From contig JAFUQZ010000039.1 of assembly GCA_017472085.1 (NCBI GenBank), positions 1 through 41,665 of the forward strand: a stretch of 41,665 nt of DNA, read 5' to 3'. The position numbers and the translations under genes are program-made. The stretch comes from Akkermansia sp. GTDB lineage: Bacteria; Verrucomicrobiota; Verrucomicrobiia; Verrucomicrobiales; Akkermansiaceae. A model generated the notes under the pieces. The model saw only the letters and a program-made list of their open reading frames with translations. It did no database searches and had not been told where the DNA came from. Of this stretch, positions 25,589-32,472 are shown piece after piece (positions within the stretch are counted from its first letter, which is position 1; each line of letters begins with the position of its first letter).

Positions 25589-27139
25589 ATGTGGAAGTGG
25601 TGCATAGGGCTTTTGTTTGCTGCTGTGGCATCGGCTCTGACGCCGCAGCAGGTGGTGGTGGTGTATAATGAAAAATCCCCGCTGAGCAAAAAAGCGGCAC
25701 TCCGCTACGCAGAACTGCGGAAAATCCCACAGGAGAACATGGTGGGATTGAAGCTGAGCCCGAATAATCTTTCTCGTGACCATTATTCACGATTGGTGGA
25801 GAAACCTCTGCTCAAGGTTGCCGGAGAGCGGGGATGGCGGTTGGCTTCGGCCGTTTCTCTGGGAGGGGGAAAGGATATCTATGCACTGGTGCTGATGCCG
25901 GATTGCCCGCTGCTGGTGGGAAGAATCCCCGGTTCTGAGAAAGAGAATCCCCAGTTAAAAAGCTCCGCCACGCTGGATTCTGAACTGGCTCTGCTGGGTG
26001 CCGGACATCAGCTGCCCGGTATCATCAATAACCTTTCTTTCGAAGGAGAAAGGCGCTTTTGTGAAACCCCACCGGCTGCGCTGAGTGTTTGCCGTATCGA
26101 TGCACCGGATGAGGCAAGCATCATGCGGATGATTGAGGAGCCGGTGCAGGTGGAGAAGCAGGGGCTCTGGGGCTGGGTTGTTGTGGACAGCGGCGGCCCC
26201 TATCCCATGGGCGATGATTGGATGCGAGAAGTGGCTAATCTGGCGCAGCGCGCCTGGCAGCCTCTCTTTCACGAGAGCTCCCGAAAGACTCTTGCCACGA
26301 ATTTTCCCATGATGCAGGGAGTGGCGGCATATTTCGGCTGGTATGCCTATCCGGCAAACGGCCCCTTTTCCGAAACGGCCCCGGATTCTTTCCGCTTCCT
26401 CCCCGGTTCCATTGCCTTTCACCTGCATTCCTACAGCTGCGGTTCTATCAAGAATGCCAAAATATGGGTCGGCGCTTTGTTGAAACGAGGGGCTGCGGTT
26501 AGCGCCGGTAATGCATCGGAGCCTTACCTTCACGCAACAATTCATCCCGATATCTTCTATAATCGTCTGCTGAGAGGCTATACCGTGGCAGAAGCGGCGC
26601 TGCAGGCCACTCCTTACCTGTCCTGGCAGAATCTCGTGCTCGGTGATCCTCTCTATCGCCCCTTTGCGGCCCGCACGGTGAATCGGGTGCCGCAGGACAA
26701 TCCTTTTGTGCAGTGGTCATTGATGACCGCCGGCAGCCGCGGCAATTATGAACAGATGCGGGCAAAGCTGCCGCGTTTCCTCTCCGGCAGACATGGTGCT
26801 TTCTTTGCGGAGGCCTTTGCCTGGTACTGTCTGGAACATAAAGCTCCCGGCAAGGCCGCGGAATATTTCCGCATGGCTATGAACGGTTCTCAGCGTCACG
26901 AAGATAAGTTGCGCAACAGACTGCTGTACATTACCTCACTTTTTAACAAGGGAGAACAGGAGCTTGCAAAAAACATGATGCGCCGCTGTCTGGAGGAAAC
27001 GATGCGTTCCCCCCATTATGCAGCGGTGGAGGCCACGGCGGATGTGGTCATCAAGGAAGAGCGCGACCGCGAGCGCGCCGAAAAGAAAAAGCGCGAGGCC
27101 GAGGCAAAGAAAGCCGCAGAAGCAGCCGCCAAGAAATAA
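25589..27139 (+). CDS. TIGR03790-family secreted protein
   Basis: A 516-residue protein of unknown role. It begins MWKWCIGLLFAAVASALTP, a signal peptide, then VVVVYNEKSPLSKKAALRYAELRKIP, the typical opening of TIGR03790 proteins, which occur in Planctomycetes, Verrucomicrobia and relatives. The middle holds NLSFEGERRF and a segment HLHSYSCGSIKNAKIWVGALLKRGA that recalls caspase/gingipain-like folds, though no catalytic pair is certain. The C-terminus is a ~35-residue Lys/Glu/Ala-rich coiled helix. A TTG 18 nt upstream overlaps the ffh stop and is a less likely start. Cotranscription with ffh is likely. Confidence 0.75.
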   Translation: MWKWCIGLLFAAVASALTPQQVVVVYNEKSPLSKKAALRYAELRKIPQENMVGLKLSPNNLSRDHYSRLVEKPLLKVAGERGWRLASAVSLGGGKDIYALVLMPDCPLLVGRIPGSEKENPQLKSSATLDSELALLGAGHQLPGIINNLSFEGERRFCETPPAALSVCRIDAPDEASIMRMIEEPVQVEKQGLWGWVVVDSGGPYPMGDDWMREVANLAQRAWQPLFHESSRKTLATNFPMMQGVAAYFGWYAYPANGPFSETAPDSFRFLPGSIAFHLHSYSCGSIKNAKIWVGALLKRGAAVSAGNASEPYLHATIHPDIFYNRLLRGYTVAEAALQATPYLSWQNLVLGDPLYRPFAARTVNRVPQDNPFVQWSLMTAGSRGNYEQMRAKLPRFLSGRHGAFFAEAFAWYCLEHKAPGKAAEYFRMAMNGSQRHEDKLRNRLLYITSLFNKGEQELAKNMMRRCLEETMRSPHYAAVEATADVVIKEERDRERAEKKKREAEAKKAAEAAAKK

Positions 27140-27149
27140 ACGCTGCGCT

Positions 27150-27974
27150 TCAGAATAGTAACAGCAGGTAAAAAACTGTCAGAATCACGGCGGCGGGACA
27201 ACACCATAACGGGTACACCCACCATAGCCGATTTCTTTCTCGTTTTATTTCCTCCGATGCGAGTTCGCCGGAAATATAATCATCTGAACAAGGCAGACAG
27301 ACATTGTTTTTCAGCAGGATATATTTTCCGCAATTCAGATGGTATACTTTCCGGATATAATCTTTTCTGATGGAATAGTATATTCCGCTGGCAGATTGCA
27401 GATGCTGCCATTTGCTGTTTAAATGAAAATAGTTGACGGCCTCCTGCTTTTTTGTTTTGTAGAAATCAGACGCGGCAAGATAGTATAAGGCAAAATTCAT
27501 CGTGAGGAATATCAGGGAAGAAGAGCGCCCCAGACAGAATTCCGGGTCTGCGCTGAAATAGTTGACAATGGCAGGGATAAAAAAGGCAAGTAAAAACAGC
27601 CCCCCGGACAGAATCAACCGCTCCGCACGAATGTACATCACTTTTTTGCCCGTGACACTTTCGCAACAGGCAGCCCCGAACAACGTCGAAACGCTTCTGC
27701 TGTCATGTGCCTCTGCGTTGATTGAAATCCTGTCGATGGCTGCCGAGTCCGGGTTTGAAATATGGCAGTTGAAAACAGTCCTGTCCTTTAATGAAATGCG
27801 GATATTATTTCCTTTGATGGAGACCGCCTTGATGAGTTCAGTAGGAATGATGATGTAGCCGGAATTCTGTTCCCTTATGGAGAGGTGTTTTTTATTGGCC
27901 GATACATATTCCATACCTTTCCCATTATCAGCAGGACTTCCGGGAACGTGGTGCGATCGTGGGGCAGTTTTCAT
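27150..27974 (-). CDS. hypothetical membrane protein (274 aa)
   Basis: Not recognised. The N-terminal ~90 residues look soluble (GYIIIPTELIKAVSIKGNNI, a PH-like or beta-sandwich pattern). Hydrophobic helices follow near 107-122, 135-152 and at the C-terminus (WWVYPLWCCPAAVILTVFYL). Start ATG 27974 is chosen because it follows a promoter by 11 nt; ATG 27914 (MEYVSANKK) is an alternative. The gene is more AT-rich than its neighbours, suggesting a different history. It converges with the TIGR03790 gene 10 bp away. Confidence 0.6.
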   Translation of the reverse strand: MKTAPRSHHVPGSPADNGKGMEYVSANKKHLSIREQNSGYIIIPTELIKAVSIKGNNIRISLKDRTVFNCHISNPDSAAIDRISINAEAHDSRSVSTLFGAACCESVTGKKVMYIRAERLILSGGLFLLAFFIPAIVNYFSADPEFCLGRSSSLIFLTMNFALYYLAASDFYKTKKQEAVNYFHLNSKWQHLQSASGIYYSIRKDYIRKVYHLNCGKYILLKNNVCLPCSDDYISGELASEEIKRERNRLWWVYPLWCCPAAVILTVFYLLLLF

Positions 27975-27985
27975 TTTGTCGGGAC

Positions 27986-28015
27986 ATGATACTCCATTCA
28001 TGGGGCAGACGTCAA
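27986..28015 (-). promoter_or_regulatory. promoter of the 27150-27974 gene
   Basis: Minus strand TTGACG (28010-28015), 18 bases, TATCAT (27986-27991), 11 nt from the ATG at 27974. Confidence 0.6.
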
Positions 28016-28029
28016 GCCTGACGCAACAA

Positions 28030-28062
28030 TAAAATCCCCCCTGTCGGCAGAGCGACAGAGGG
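28030..28062 (-). terminator. rho-independent terminator of the PiT transporter gene
   Basis: On the minus strand CCCTCTGTCG, a short loop, then CGACAGGGG (one bulged base), followed by ATTTTATT. It lies ~95 bp beyond the transporter stop, after a duplicated 3' segment. Confidence 0.75.
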
Positions 28063-28093
28063 AACAACCATCGTTGGCAGTCACGCCTTACGG
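28058..28093. repeat. 36-bp direct repeat, copy 1
   Basis: Identical over 36 bp to 28125-28160. It begins GAGGGAACAACC and ends CCTTACGG. It reproduces the 3' end of the PiT gene, including its stop, plus the following bases. Confidence 0.95.
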
Positions 28094-28124
28094 CCATGGT
28101 GTTTCCTCCTTTTGTGCTAATATG

Positions 28125-28160
28125 GAGGGAACAACCATCGTTGGCAGTCACGCCTTACGG
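28125..28160. repeat. 36-bp direct repeat, copy 2 (contains PiT stop)
   Basis: Second copy, overlapping the last six bases of the PiT coding sequence (stop at 28155-28157 on the minus strand). The two copies are separated by 31 bp, consistent with a local tandem duplication. Confidence 0.95.
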
Positions 28161-30383
28161 AGATTCGAAGAGCTCACGCTGTTCCTGAATGAGGCTGAAA
28201 CTCTTGCGCATCATGGTGCGGGTTTCGTTCAGCAGGTTCAGGTACAGAATGGCTGTGCGGAAGCATCCCTCGTCCTCGTTCTCGCGGATGAGGTGGCGGG
28301 TGATGCAGTCGGCAAAGTCGCTGCTCAGGTCGCCGGCCTGCTGCATCATGGCTTCCATGTTGCTGAAGTCGGAGGATTTGAGCATCTGGCACATGCCGGG
28401 GTAGAAGGCGGCAACCTTGTCACTCATGGCGAGCAGGTCGCGAGCCTGTTCCTCATTGAGCCCGGTGTGGTTGTTGTCGATGTGCTTGTAGCCGGCTTTC
28501 ACGATGATGAGCAGGCTTTCCGCCACGGCCATGCTGCTCTCCTGGATGCGCAGCAGCAGTTGTCCGCGGTGCGCCAGGCGGGGATTGAGCCCGTGCAGAC
28601 TGGGCAGAACCTCGTCCTCTTTCATGGCTTTGAGCGTGCGTGAAACCTCTCGAGCCTTGCGGCGCAGGCGCTTGAGACCATCGCGGTCTTCGTTGAGGAG
28701 GGCTTTCACCGTGGCGCGGTAGATACCCAGGATGCGTCCCATGCGGTCGGCAGAAGCTTCCCCGATGTTGAGCAGGGTGTTGCGGTCATCCAGATTGAGG
28801 ATGTTGGTCTTGTCCTTGCTCTTGTTGCGGTGGAAGATGGCGGCTTTCACCAGAATGACAGCAGCAATGGCCATCATGATACCCACGCCCCACATGCCCA
28901 GATAGAGCATGACCATGGCGGTGATGAAGGCGGCCGTGAGCGCCAGAAGCCCTGTCAGCAGCCAGCCGCCGATGACTGTCAGCACGCCGGTGATGCGGTA
29001 TACTGCGCTGTCACGTCCCCAGGCCCGGTCAGAGAGGGAGGTACCCATGGCCACCATGAAGGTGACGTAGGTGGTGGAGAGCGGCAGCTTGAGCGAGGTT
29101 GCCAGCGAGATGAGCAGGGCAGATATCGTCAGGTTCACCGAGGCGCGGATGAGGTCGAAGGCCTGCGTCTCATCCTCCTGCATCTCCAGCGGCTTGAAGC
29201 GGTTGCTCACAAAGCGGGTGATGGGGGCAGGGGTGATGGCATTGATGCCGCGCATGGCGATGAGCGTGTAGCGCACCATGGCGCGAGCCGGAGCGCAGGA
29301 GCCGAAGCGCTCCTTGCCGCCAGCCTTGCTGCGGGCAAGCTTCACCTCCGTGTCAGACACCGTGCGGGCTTTTTTGGAGAATACCAGAGCGGCCACCATG
29401 ATGAGACCCGCGCCGATGAGGTAGAAGAGATTAGCCTTGACCGGAGCGGCAAGTCCACCCATCTTCAGCGTTGCCAGGTCGCCGCCGGCTGCCACGTGAG
29501 CGGAGGCGATGTGCATGGAGGATTCTGCTGCCATGAAGACACCGATGAAGTTCACCAGGTCATTGCCGGCAAAGGCGAAAGCCAGGGCGCAGGTGCCGGA
29601 GAGCACCGTGATTTTCAGCGTGTTGATGCGGAACACGTATTGCAGAATGGCAGATATCACATACCAACCCACCAGAGCCACGAGCGTGGCCGTCAGGATG
29701 TTGTCATTGAGCCAGGTCAGCGTGGCGGCGTCCACCAGCGTGCTGCTCTTGAGCCCCTTGAACACCGCGAAATAGGTGATGGCGGTCAGCGAAAGCGCAC
29801 ACCATACTGCACCCACATATTTGTACATCTTCCGGTACTGGAAGGTGAAGAGCAGTCGGGCTATCCACATGATGGTGCAACCGCAGACAAAGGAGATACC
29901 TACGGATACGAAGATGCCGGAGATGATGGTCAGTGCCTTGGAACTGTTGATGTAGGCTCCCAGTTCCTGTGCCGCATCCGCCCCGCCGTGATACATGGTA
30001 AAGATAGCACCGGCAAGAGCTGCTCCCAGCAATTCGAACACCAGAGACACCGTGGTGGAGGTCGGCAAACCGAAGGTGTTGAAGAGGTCAAGTAGAATCA
30101 CGTCTGTGAGCATGACCGCCAGGAACAGCAGCATCAGGTCATGGAAACTGAACGCAGCCGGCACGAACACGCCGCTGCGGGCAATTTCCATCATTCCCCC
30201 GGAAAAGGAGGCTCCCAGAACCACACCCACGGCTGCCACCGCCACAATGAAACTGTGGCGGGCAACATTGCATCCGCGCGCGGAGTTCAGGAAGTTGGCC
30301 GCGTCGTTTGTAATGCCTACTACCAGGTCGTACACGGCCAGCAGCAGCAGGATTCCCAATATCACCATATACATAGTGCTCAT
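28155..30383 (-). CDS. PiT-family inorganic phosphate transporter with PhoU-like C-terminal domain
   Basis: Low-affinity H+ or Na+/phosphate symporter in the inner membrane. The 742-residue protein starts MSTMYMVILGILLLLAVYD. The two PiT repeats show GITNDAANFLNSARG (near 21-35) and FAGNDLVNFIGVFMA (the second signature), plus LPTSTTVSLVFELLG and LPLSTTYVTFMVAMG. After the last membrane segments, ~200 residues are helical and PhoU-like (from NKSKDKTNILNLDDRNTLLN to the end), presumably regulatory. Longer N-terminal frames exist, but ATG 30383 gives the best membrane start. Such fusions are common in Bacteroidetes and Verrucomicrobia. Confidence 0.92.
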   Translation of the reverse strand: MSTMYMVILGILLLLAVYDLVVGITNDAANFLNSARGCNVARHSFIVAVAAVGVVLGASFSGGMMEIARSGVFVPAAFSFHDLMLLFLAVMLTDVILLDLFNTFGLPTSTTVSLVFELLGAALAGAIFTMYHGGADAAQELGAYINSSKALTIISGIFVSVGISFVCGCTIMWIARLLFTFQYRKMYKYVGAVWCALSLTAITYFAVFKGLKSSTLVDAATLTWLNDNILTATLVALVGWYVISAILQYVFRINTLKITVLSGTCALAFAFAGNDLVNFIGVFMAAESSMHIASAHVAAGGDLATLKMGGLAAPVKANLFYLIGAGLIMVAALVFSKKARTVSDTEVKLARSKAGGKERFGSCAPARAMVRYTLIAMRGINAITPAPITRFVSNRFKPLEMQEDETQAFDLIRASVNLTISALLISLATSLKLPLSTTYVTFMVAMGTSLSDRAWGRDSAVYRITGVLTVIGGWLLTGLLALTAAFITAMVMLYLGMWGVGIMMAIAAVILVKAAIFHRNKSKDKTNILNLDDRNTLLNIGEASADRMGRILGIYRATVKALLNEDRDGLKRLRRKAREVSRTLKAMKEDEVLPSLHGLNPRLAHRGQLLLRIQESSMAVAESLLIIVKAGYKHIDNNHTGLNEEQARDLLAMSDKVAAFYPGMCQMLKSSDFSNMEAMMQQAGDLSSDFADCITRHLIRENEDEGCFRTAILYLNLLNETRTMMRKSFSLIQEQRELFESP

Positions 30384-30398
30384 AACGGTAGCGTTTCT

Positions 30399-30469
30399 AT
30401 CACATTTTTGCCGATGATGCACGCATTGTACTGTGAGCATATCGCCACCTGTTATGTGACGTTTTTGCC
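30399..30469. promoter_or_regulatory. paired imperfect repeats upstream of the PiT gene
   Basis: On the minus strand GGCAAAAACGTCACATA (about 30453-30469) and GGCAAAAATGTGATAGA (about 30396-30412) are similar direct repeats ~57 bp apart. TACAAT (30425-30430) between them could be a -10 box without a good -35, which would suit an activator-dependent promoter. Speculative. Confidence 0.3.
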
Positions 30470-30488
30470 ACATTGATTGAAATGAAAC

Positions 30489-30516
30489 TTGAATGGTCCG
30501 CTTCTCTGTGTAAGAA
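30489..30516 (+). promoter_or_regulatory. promoter before the broken small membrane-protein gene
   Basis: TTGAAT (30489-30494), 16 bases, TAAGAA (30511-30516), 7 nt from the ATG at 30524. Confidence 0.45.
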
Positions 30517-30523
30517 TGGCCGT

Positions 30524-30844
30524 ATGAAGAAGCATCGGCATCCCTATACCGCAGCTGCCCTCACGCCCCGGCGTATGGCCGGGCTGATGATGGCGCTGTC
30601 AGTGATAGCGATGGTGGTGGGGCATATTGTATACCGGTACTCTCCGTCTCTGATTTGGCATTGTGGCTCGATGTCCGGTTGAGATATCAGGGTGGGATGT
30701 TGTTGTACCTGCTGCCCGCAGTACCTCTGCCGGCGGCTCTGTGGCAGTATCGGCAATGCCGACCCACTGCTCAGCAGTGTGATGCTGTGTTGGATGCCTG
30801 CGGCAAGCATCTTGCTGTTGCTGTTCCTGAGCGTTTTTTTGTAA
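30524..30844 (+). pseudogene. broken small membrane-protein gene
   Basis: The frame from ATG 30524 (MKKHRHPYTAAALTPRR, then a membrane helix) stops at 30680-30682. Membrane-like coding continues in the next frame (GGMLLYLLPAVPLPAALWQYRQ, about 30697-30762) and then returns to the first frame (LLSSVMLCWMPAASILLLLF, ending at a stop at 30842-30844). Joined, these would give a ~105-residue protein with three or four membrane helices. Two frameshifts are implied, either true decay or sequencing errors. If only the first frame is used, the product is a 52-residue single-pass peptide. Family unknown. Confidence 0.45.
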
Positions 30845-30886
30845 TCTGTTCCACACCGGCTAGAGCTGTCGCTTGCTTTTTTTTTC

Positions 30887-30915
30887 TTGTCAAACGGAGG
30901 CAGGGTGACTATAAG
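30887..30915 (+). promoter_or_regulatory. promoter of the IdeS-like protease (leaderless)
   Basis: TTGTCA (30887-30892), 17 bases, TATAAG (30910-30915), and only 6 nt to the ATG at 30922. Transcription should begin at the start codon. A T-rich run lies just upstream (30878-30885). Confidence 0.7.
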
Positions 30916-30921
30916 GAATAT

Positions 30922-31692
30922 ATGTTCAGGATATTACTGAGTGCAGGGATGGCTTCGCTGCTTGTACAGACGGAGTTGGCACAGGGAGAGACTCTCTGGG
31001 CTGAGGGGGTGAATGAGCAGAAGGGCTGGTATGATTTCAACAAGTCTCCTGACAGGTCTGACTCTGAACTGTGTTGGGCGATTACGGCCGCAAATCTGAT
31101 TGCCTGGTGGCAGGAGCATCGCGTGGGTGCTGTTCGCCCGGAGATTCCGCAGAATCAGCAAGTCTGGCAGGTTTTCCGGGCATCGTTCAGTAATGATGGA
31201 AGTGACCCGGATGAAGCGATGAACTGGTGGTTCTCCGGGGGATATGAACCACGGCAGTCGCCGAGCGGTTTGCCGAACGCTGTTGTGATTCGGAGAGATG
31301 CGGGGGCTTATTACCCGGGAATGGATTGGAAGAAGCTGTTGTACCGCGACCGATCGCCGCTGGTGTCAGCCGAAGCTTTCACCCGGGCCTTTACGGAGGG
31401 CTTCAGGAGGGGGGATGCGTTCTGGGTGGGCGTCAGCTTCCTGAAACCGGATGGCAAGCGATATACTCATGCCGTTACCGTGTGGGGGGTGGATTGTGAG
31501 CAGGATGCTGCGGGAAAGACGCGTTTGACTGCTCTGTATATGGCCGATTCTGATGACGGTTGCCGTACGTTGCACCGTATTCCGCTGCGGGTGAAAGACG
31601 GGCGTTTGATGTTTGACTGTGCGCGGCATCCGATTTATGGAAGAATAGGGGATATCACGGTGAACAATTACACGGGACTTCGGTTGAGATAG
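30922..31692 (+). CDS. secreted IdeS/Mac-like cysteine protease (MEROPS C66-like)
   Basis: Related by motif to the streptococcal IgG-cleaving protease IdeS. The 256-residue protein has a signal peptide (about 1-22), then GWYDFNKSPDRSDSELCWAI (35-54), which parallels IdeS GWYDINKTFNGKDDLLCGAA: Cys51 is the nucleophile, and Lys41, ten residues before it, matches the oxyanion-hole Lys of IdeS (K84, C94). His183 (THAVTVWGVD) and Asp209/Asp211 (YMADSDD) match H262 and D284/D286 (IYVTDSDS). All catalytic positions are therefore present. It is shorter than IdeS (~310 aa), mainly between Cys and His. Secreted or surface protease is likely; immunoglobulin as substrate is only a possibility. A cysteine-protease inhibitor gene lies 300 bp downstream. 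Confidence 0.88.
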   Translation: MFRILLSAGMASLLVQTELAQGETLWAEGVNEQKGWYDFNKSPDRSDSELCWAITAANLIAWWQEHRVGAVRPEIPQNQQVWQVFRASFSNDGSDPDEAMNWWFSGGYEPRQSPSGLPNAVVIRRDAGAYYPGMDWKKLLYRDRSPLVSAEAFTRAFTEGFRRGDAFWVGVSFLKPDGKRYTHAVTVWGVDCEQDAAGKTRLTALYMADSDDGCRTLHRIPLRVKDGRLMFDCARHPIYGRIGDITVNNYTGLRLR

Positions 31693-31720
31693 GTATTCAT
31701 TTTTTTATCCGGGGAAAGGC

Positions 31721-31748
31721 TTGACTGCTCAATGGAGGGTGGTATGAT
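31721..31748 (+). promoter_or_regulatory. promoter of the small frameshifted gene and I42 inhibitor
   Basis: TTGACT (31721-31726), 16 bases, TATGAT (31743-31748), 7 nt from the ATG at 31756. It gives the inhibitor a transcription start separate from the protease. Confidence 0.6.
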
Positions 31749-31755
31749 GGAGAGT

Positions 31756-31987
31756 ATGAAGAATGGCGCTCTTCTGTTCCTGTTAAGCTGCACACTGTTA
31801 GTGGCGTACCGGTACGTGGTGGAACTCGGCGGAAGAAAGGCATATTTGTACGCTGCCCGACAGTCACGAGTACTCCATCTCAGCCGAAAATGGAGTGCAG
31901 TATCATGCGGATGTGTCTTATTCCCCCATTTTCTGGGGGGCTGAAGCTGATGCCGCCATTGCTTCTCTTTTCCCTCAATCAACATAA
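31756..31987 (+). pseudogene. small secreted/lipoprotein gene with a frameshift
   Basis: The first frame gives MKNGALLFLLSCTLLVAYRY, a signal or lipoprotein-like leader (LLSC). Protein-like coding then continues in the +1 frame from 31802: GTWWNSAEERHICTLPDSHE, later GVQYHADVSYSPIFWGAEAD, ending in a TAA at 31985-31987, five bases before the inhibitor ATG. That second frame has no start codon of its own before 31890, and has a stop at 31799, so a frameshift between about 31802 and 31850 is implied. The joined product would be ~77 residues. It could be decay, a sequencing error or programmed shifting. Family unknown. Confidence 0.5.
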
Positions 31988-31992
31988 TTATC

Positions 31993-32367
31993 ATGAAATC
32001 CATATTACTTACAGCCTTGTGTGCGTTATCGGTGCCTGCCGTGGTGCAGGCGGAAGAGCCGGAGACCATTCCCGTGGAGGTGCTTGTGGGCGAGACGACC
32101 TGTGTGATGCTGGCCGGCAATCCCACCACGGGCTATTGCTGGTATCCGGAAAAGAAATTGCCGAAGGATGCACCCTTCAAGCTCATTATTCGCCAAGGTA
32201 AGGCTCCGGAGGGAGCAAAATTGGTGGGAGTCCCCTCGCAGATGATGGTTTGCTTCAAGGGCATGCGGGTCGGGGCACACACGCTGAGGTTGGTTTATGC
32301 CCGCCCCTGGGAAAAAGCTAAAAAACCGGCTAATGAAGTCATTTTCGAGATCCGCGTGACCGAATGA
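31993..32367 (+). CDS. chagasin-like (I42) secreted cysteine-protease inhibitor
   Basis: A 124-residue protein with a signal peptide (MKSILLTALCALSVPAVVQA) and an immunoglobulin-like inhibitor domain. The three loops that plug papain-like active sites are present: NPTTGYCW at 43-50, a middle loop around GVPSQMMVCFKG (79-90), and RPWE at 104-107 after GAHTLRLVYA. This is the standard chagasin/ICP pattern. It probably acts in the periplasm or at the surface. Its closeness to the IdeS-like protease suggests either self-protection or control of host or self cysteine proteases. No inhibition of C66 enzymes by I42 proteins is known to me, so the pairing is inference. Confidence 0.88.
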   Translation: MKSILLTALCALSVPAVVQAEEPETIPVEVLVGETTCVMLAGNPTTGYCWYPEKKLPKDAPFKLIIRQGKAPEGAKLVGVPSQMMVCFKGMRVGAHTLRLVYARPWEKAKKPANEVIFEIRVTE

Positions 32368-32410
32368 CATAAAATCCTGTGCGAAAATTCTCCCCGTTGG
32401 CGTGTTGGAC

Positions 32411-32438
32411 TTGATTTTACTTAGAATAAGTGTAAAAT
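32411..32438 (+). promoter_or_regulatory. leuA promoter
   Basis: TTGATT (32411-32416), 16 bases, TAAAAT (32433-32438), with 34 nt to the ATG. The leader is A/C-rich (CCCCAAAAACAAACAATAAAC) with no Shine-Dalgarno sequence and no T-box or leader peptide. Confidence 0.65.
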
Positions 32439-32472
32439 AGCTCACTCTTAACCCCAAAAACAAACAATAAAC

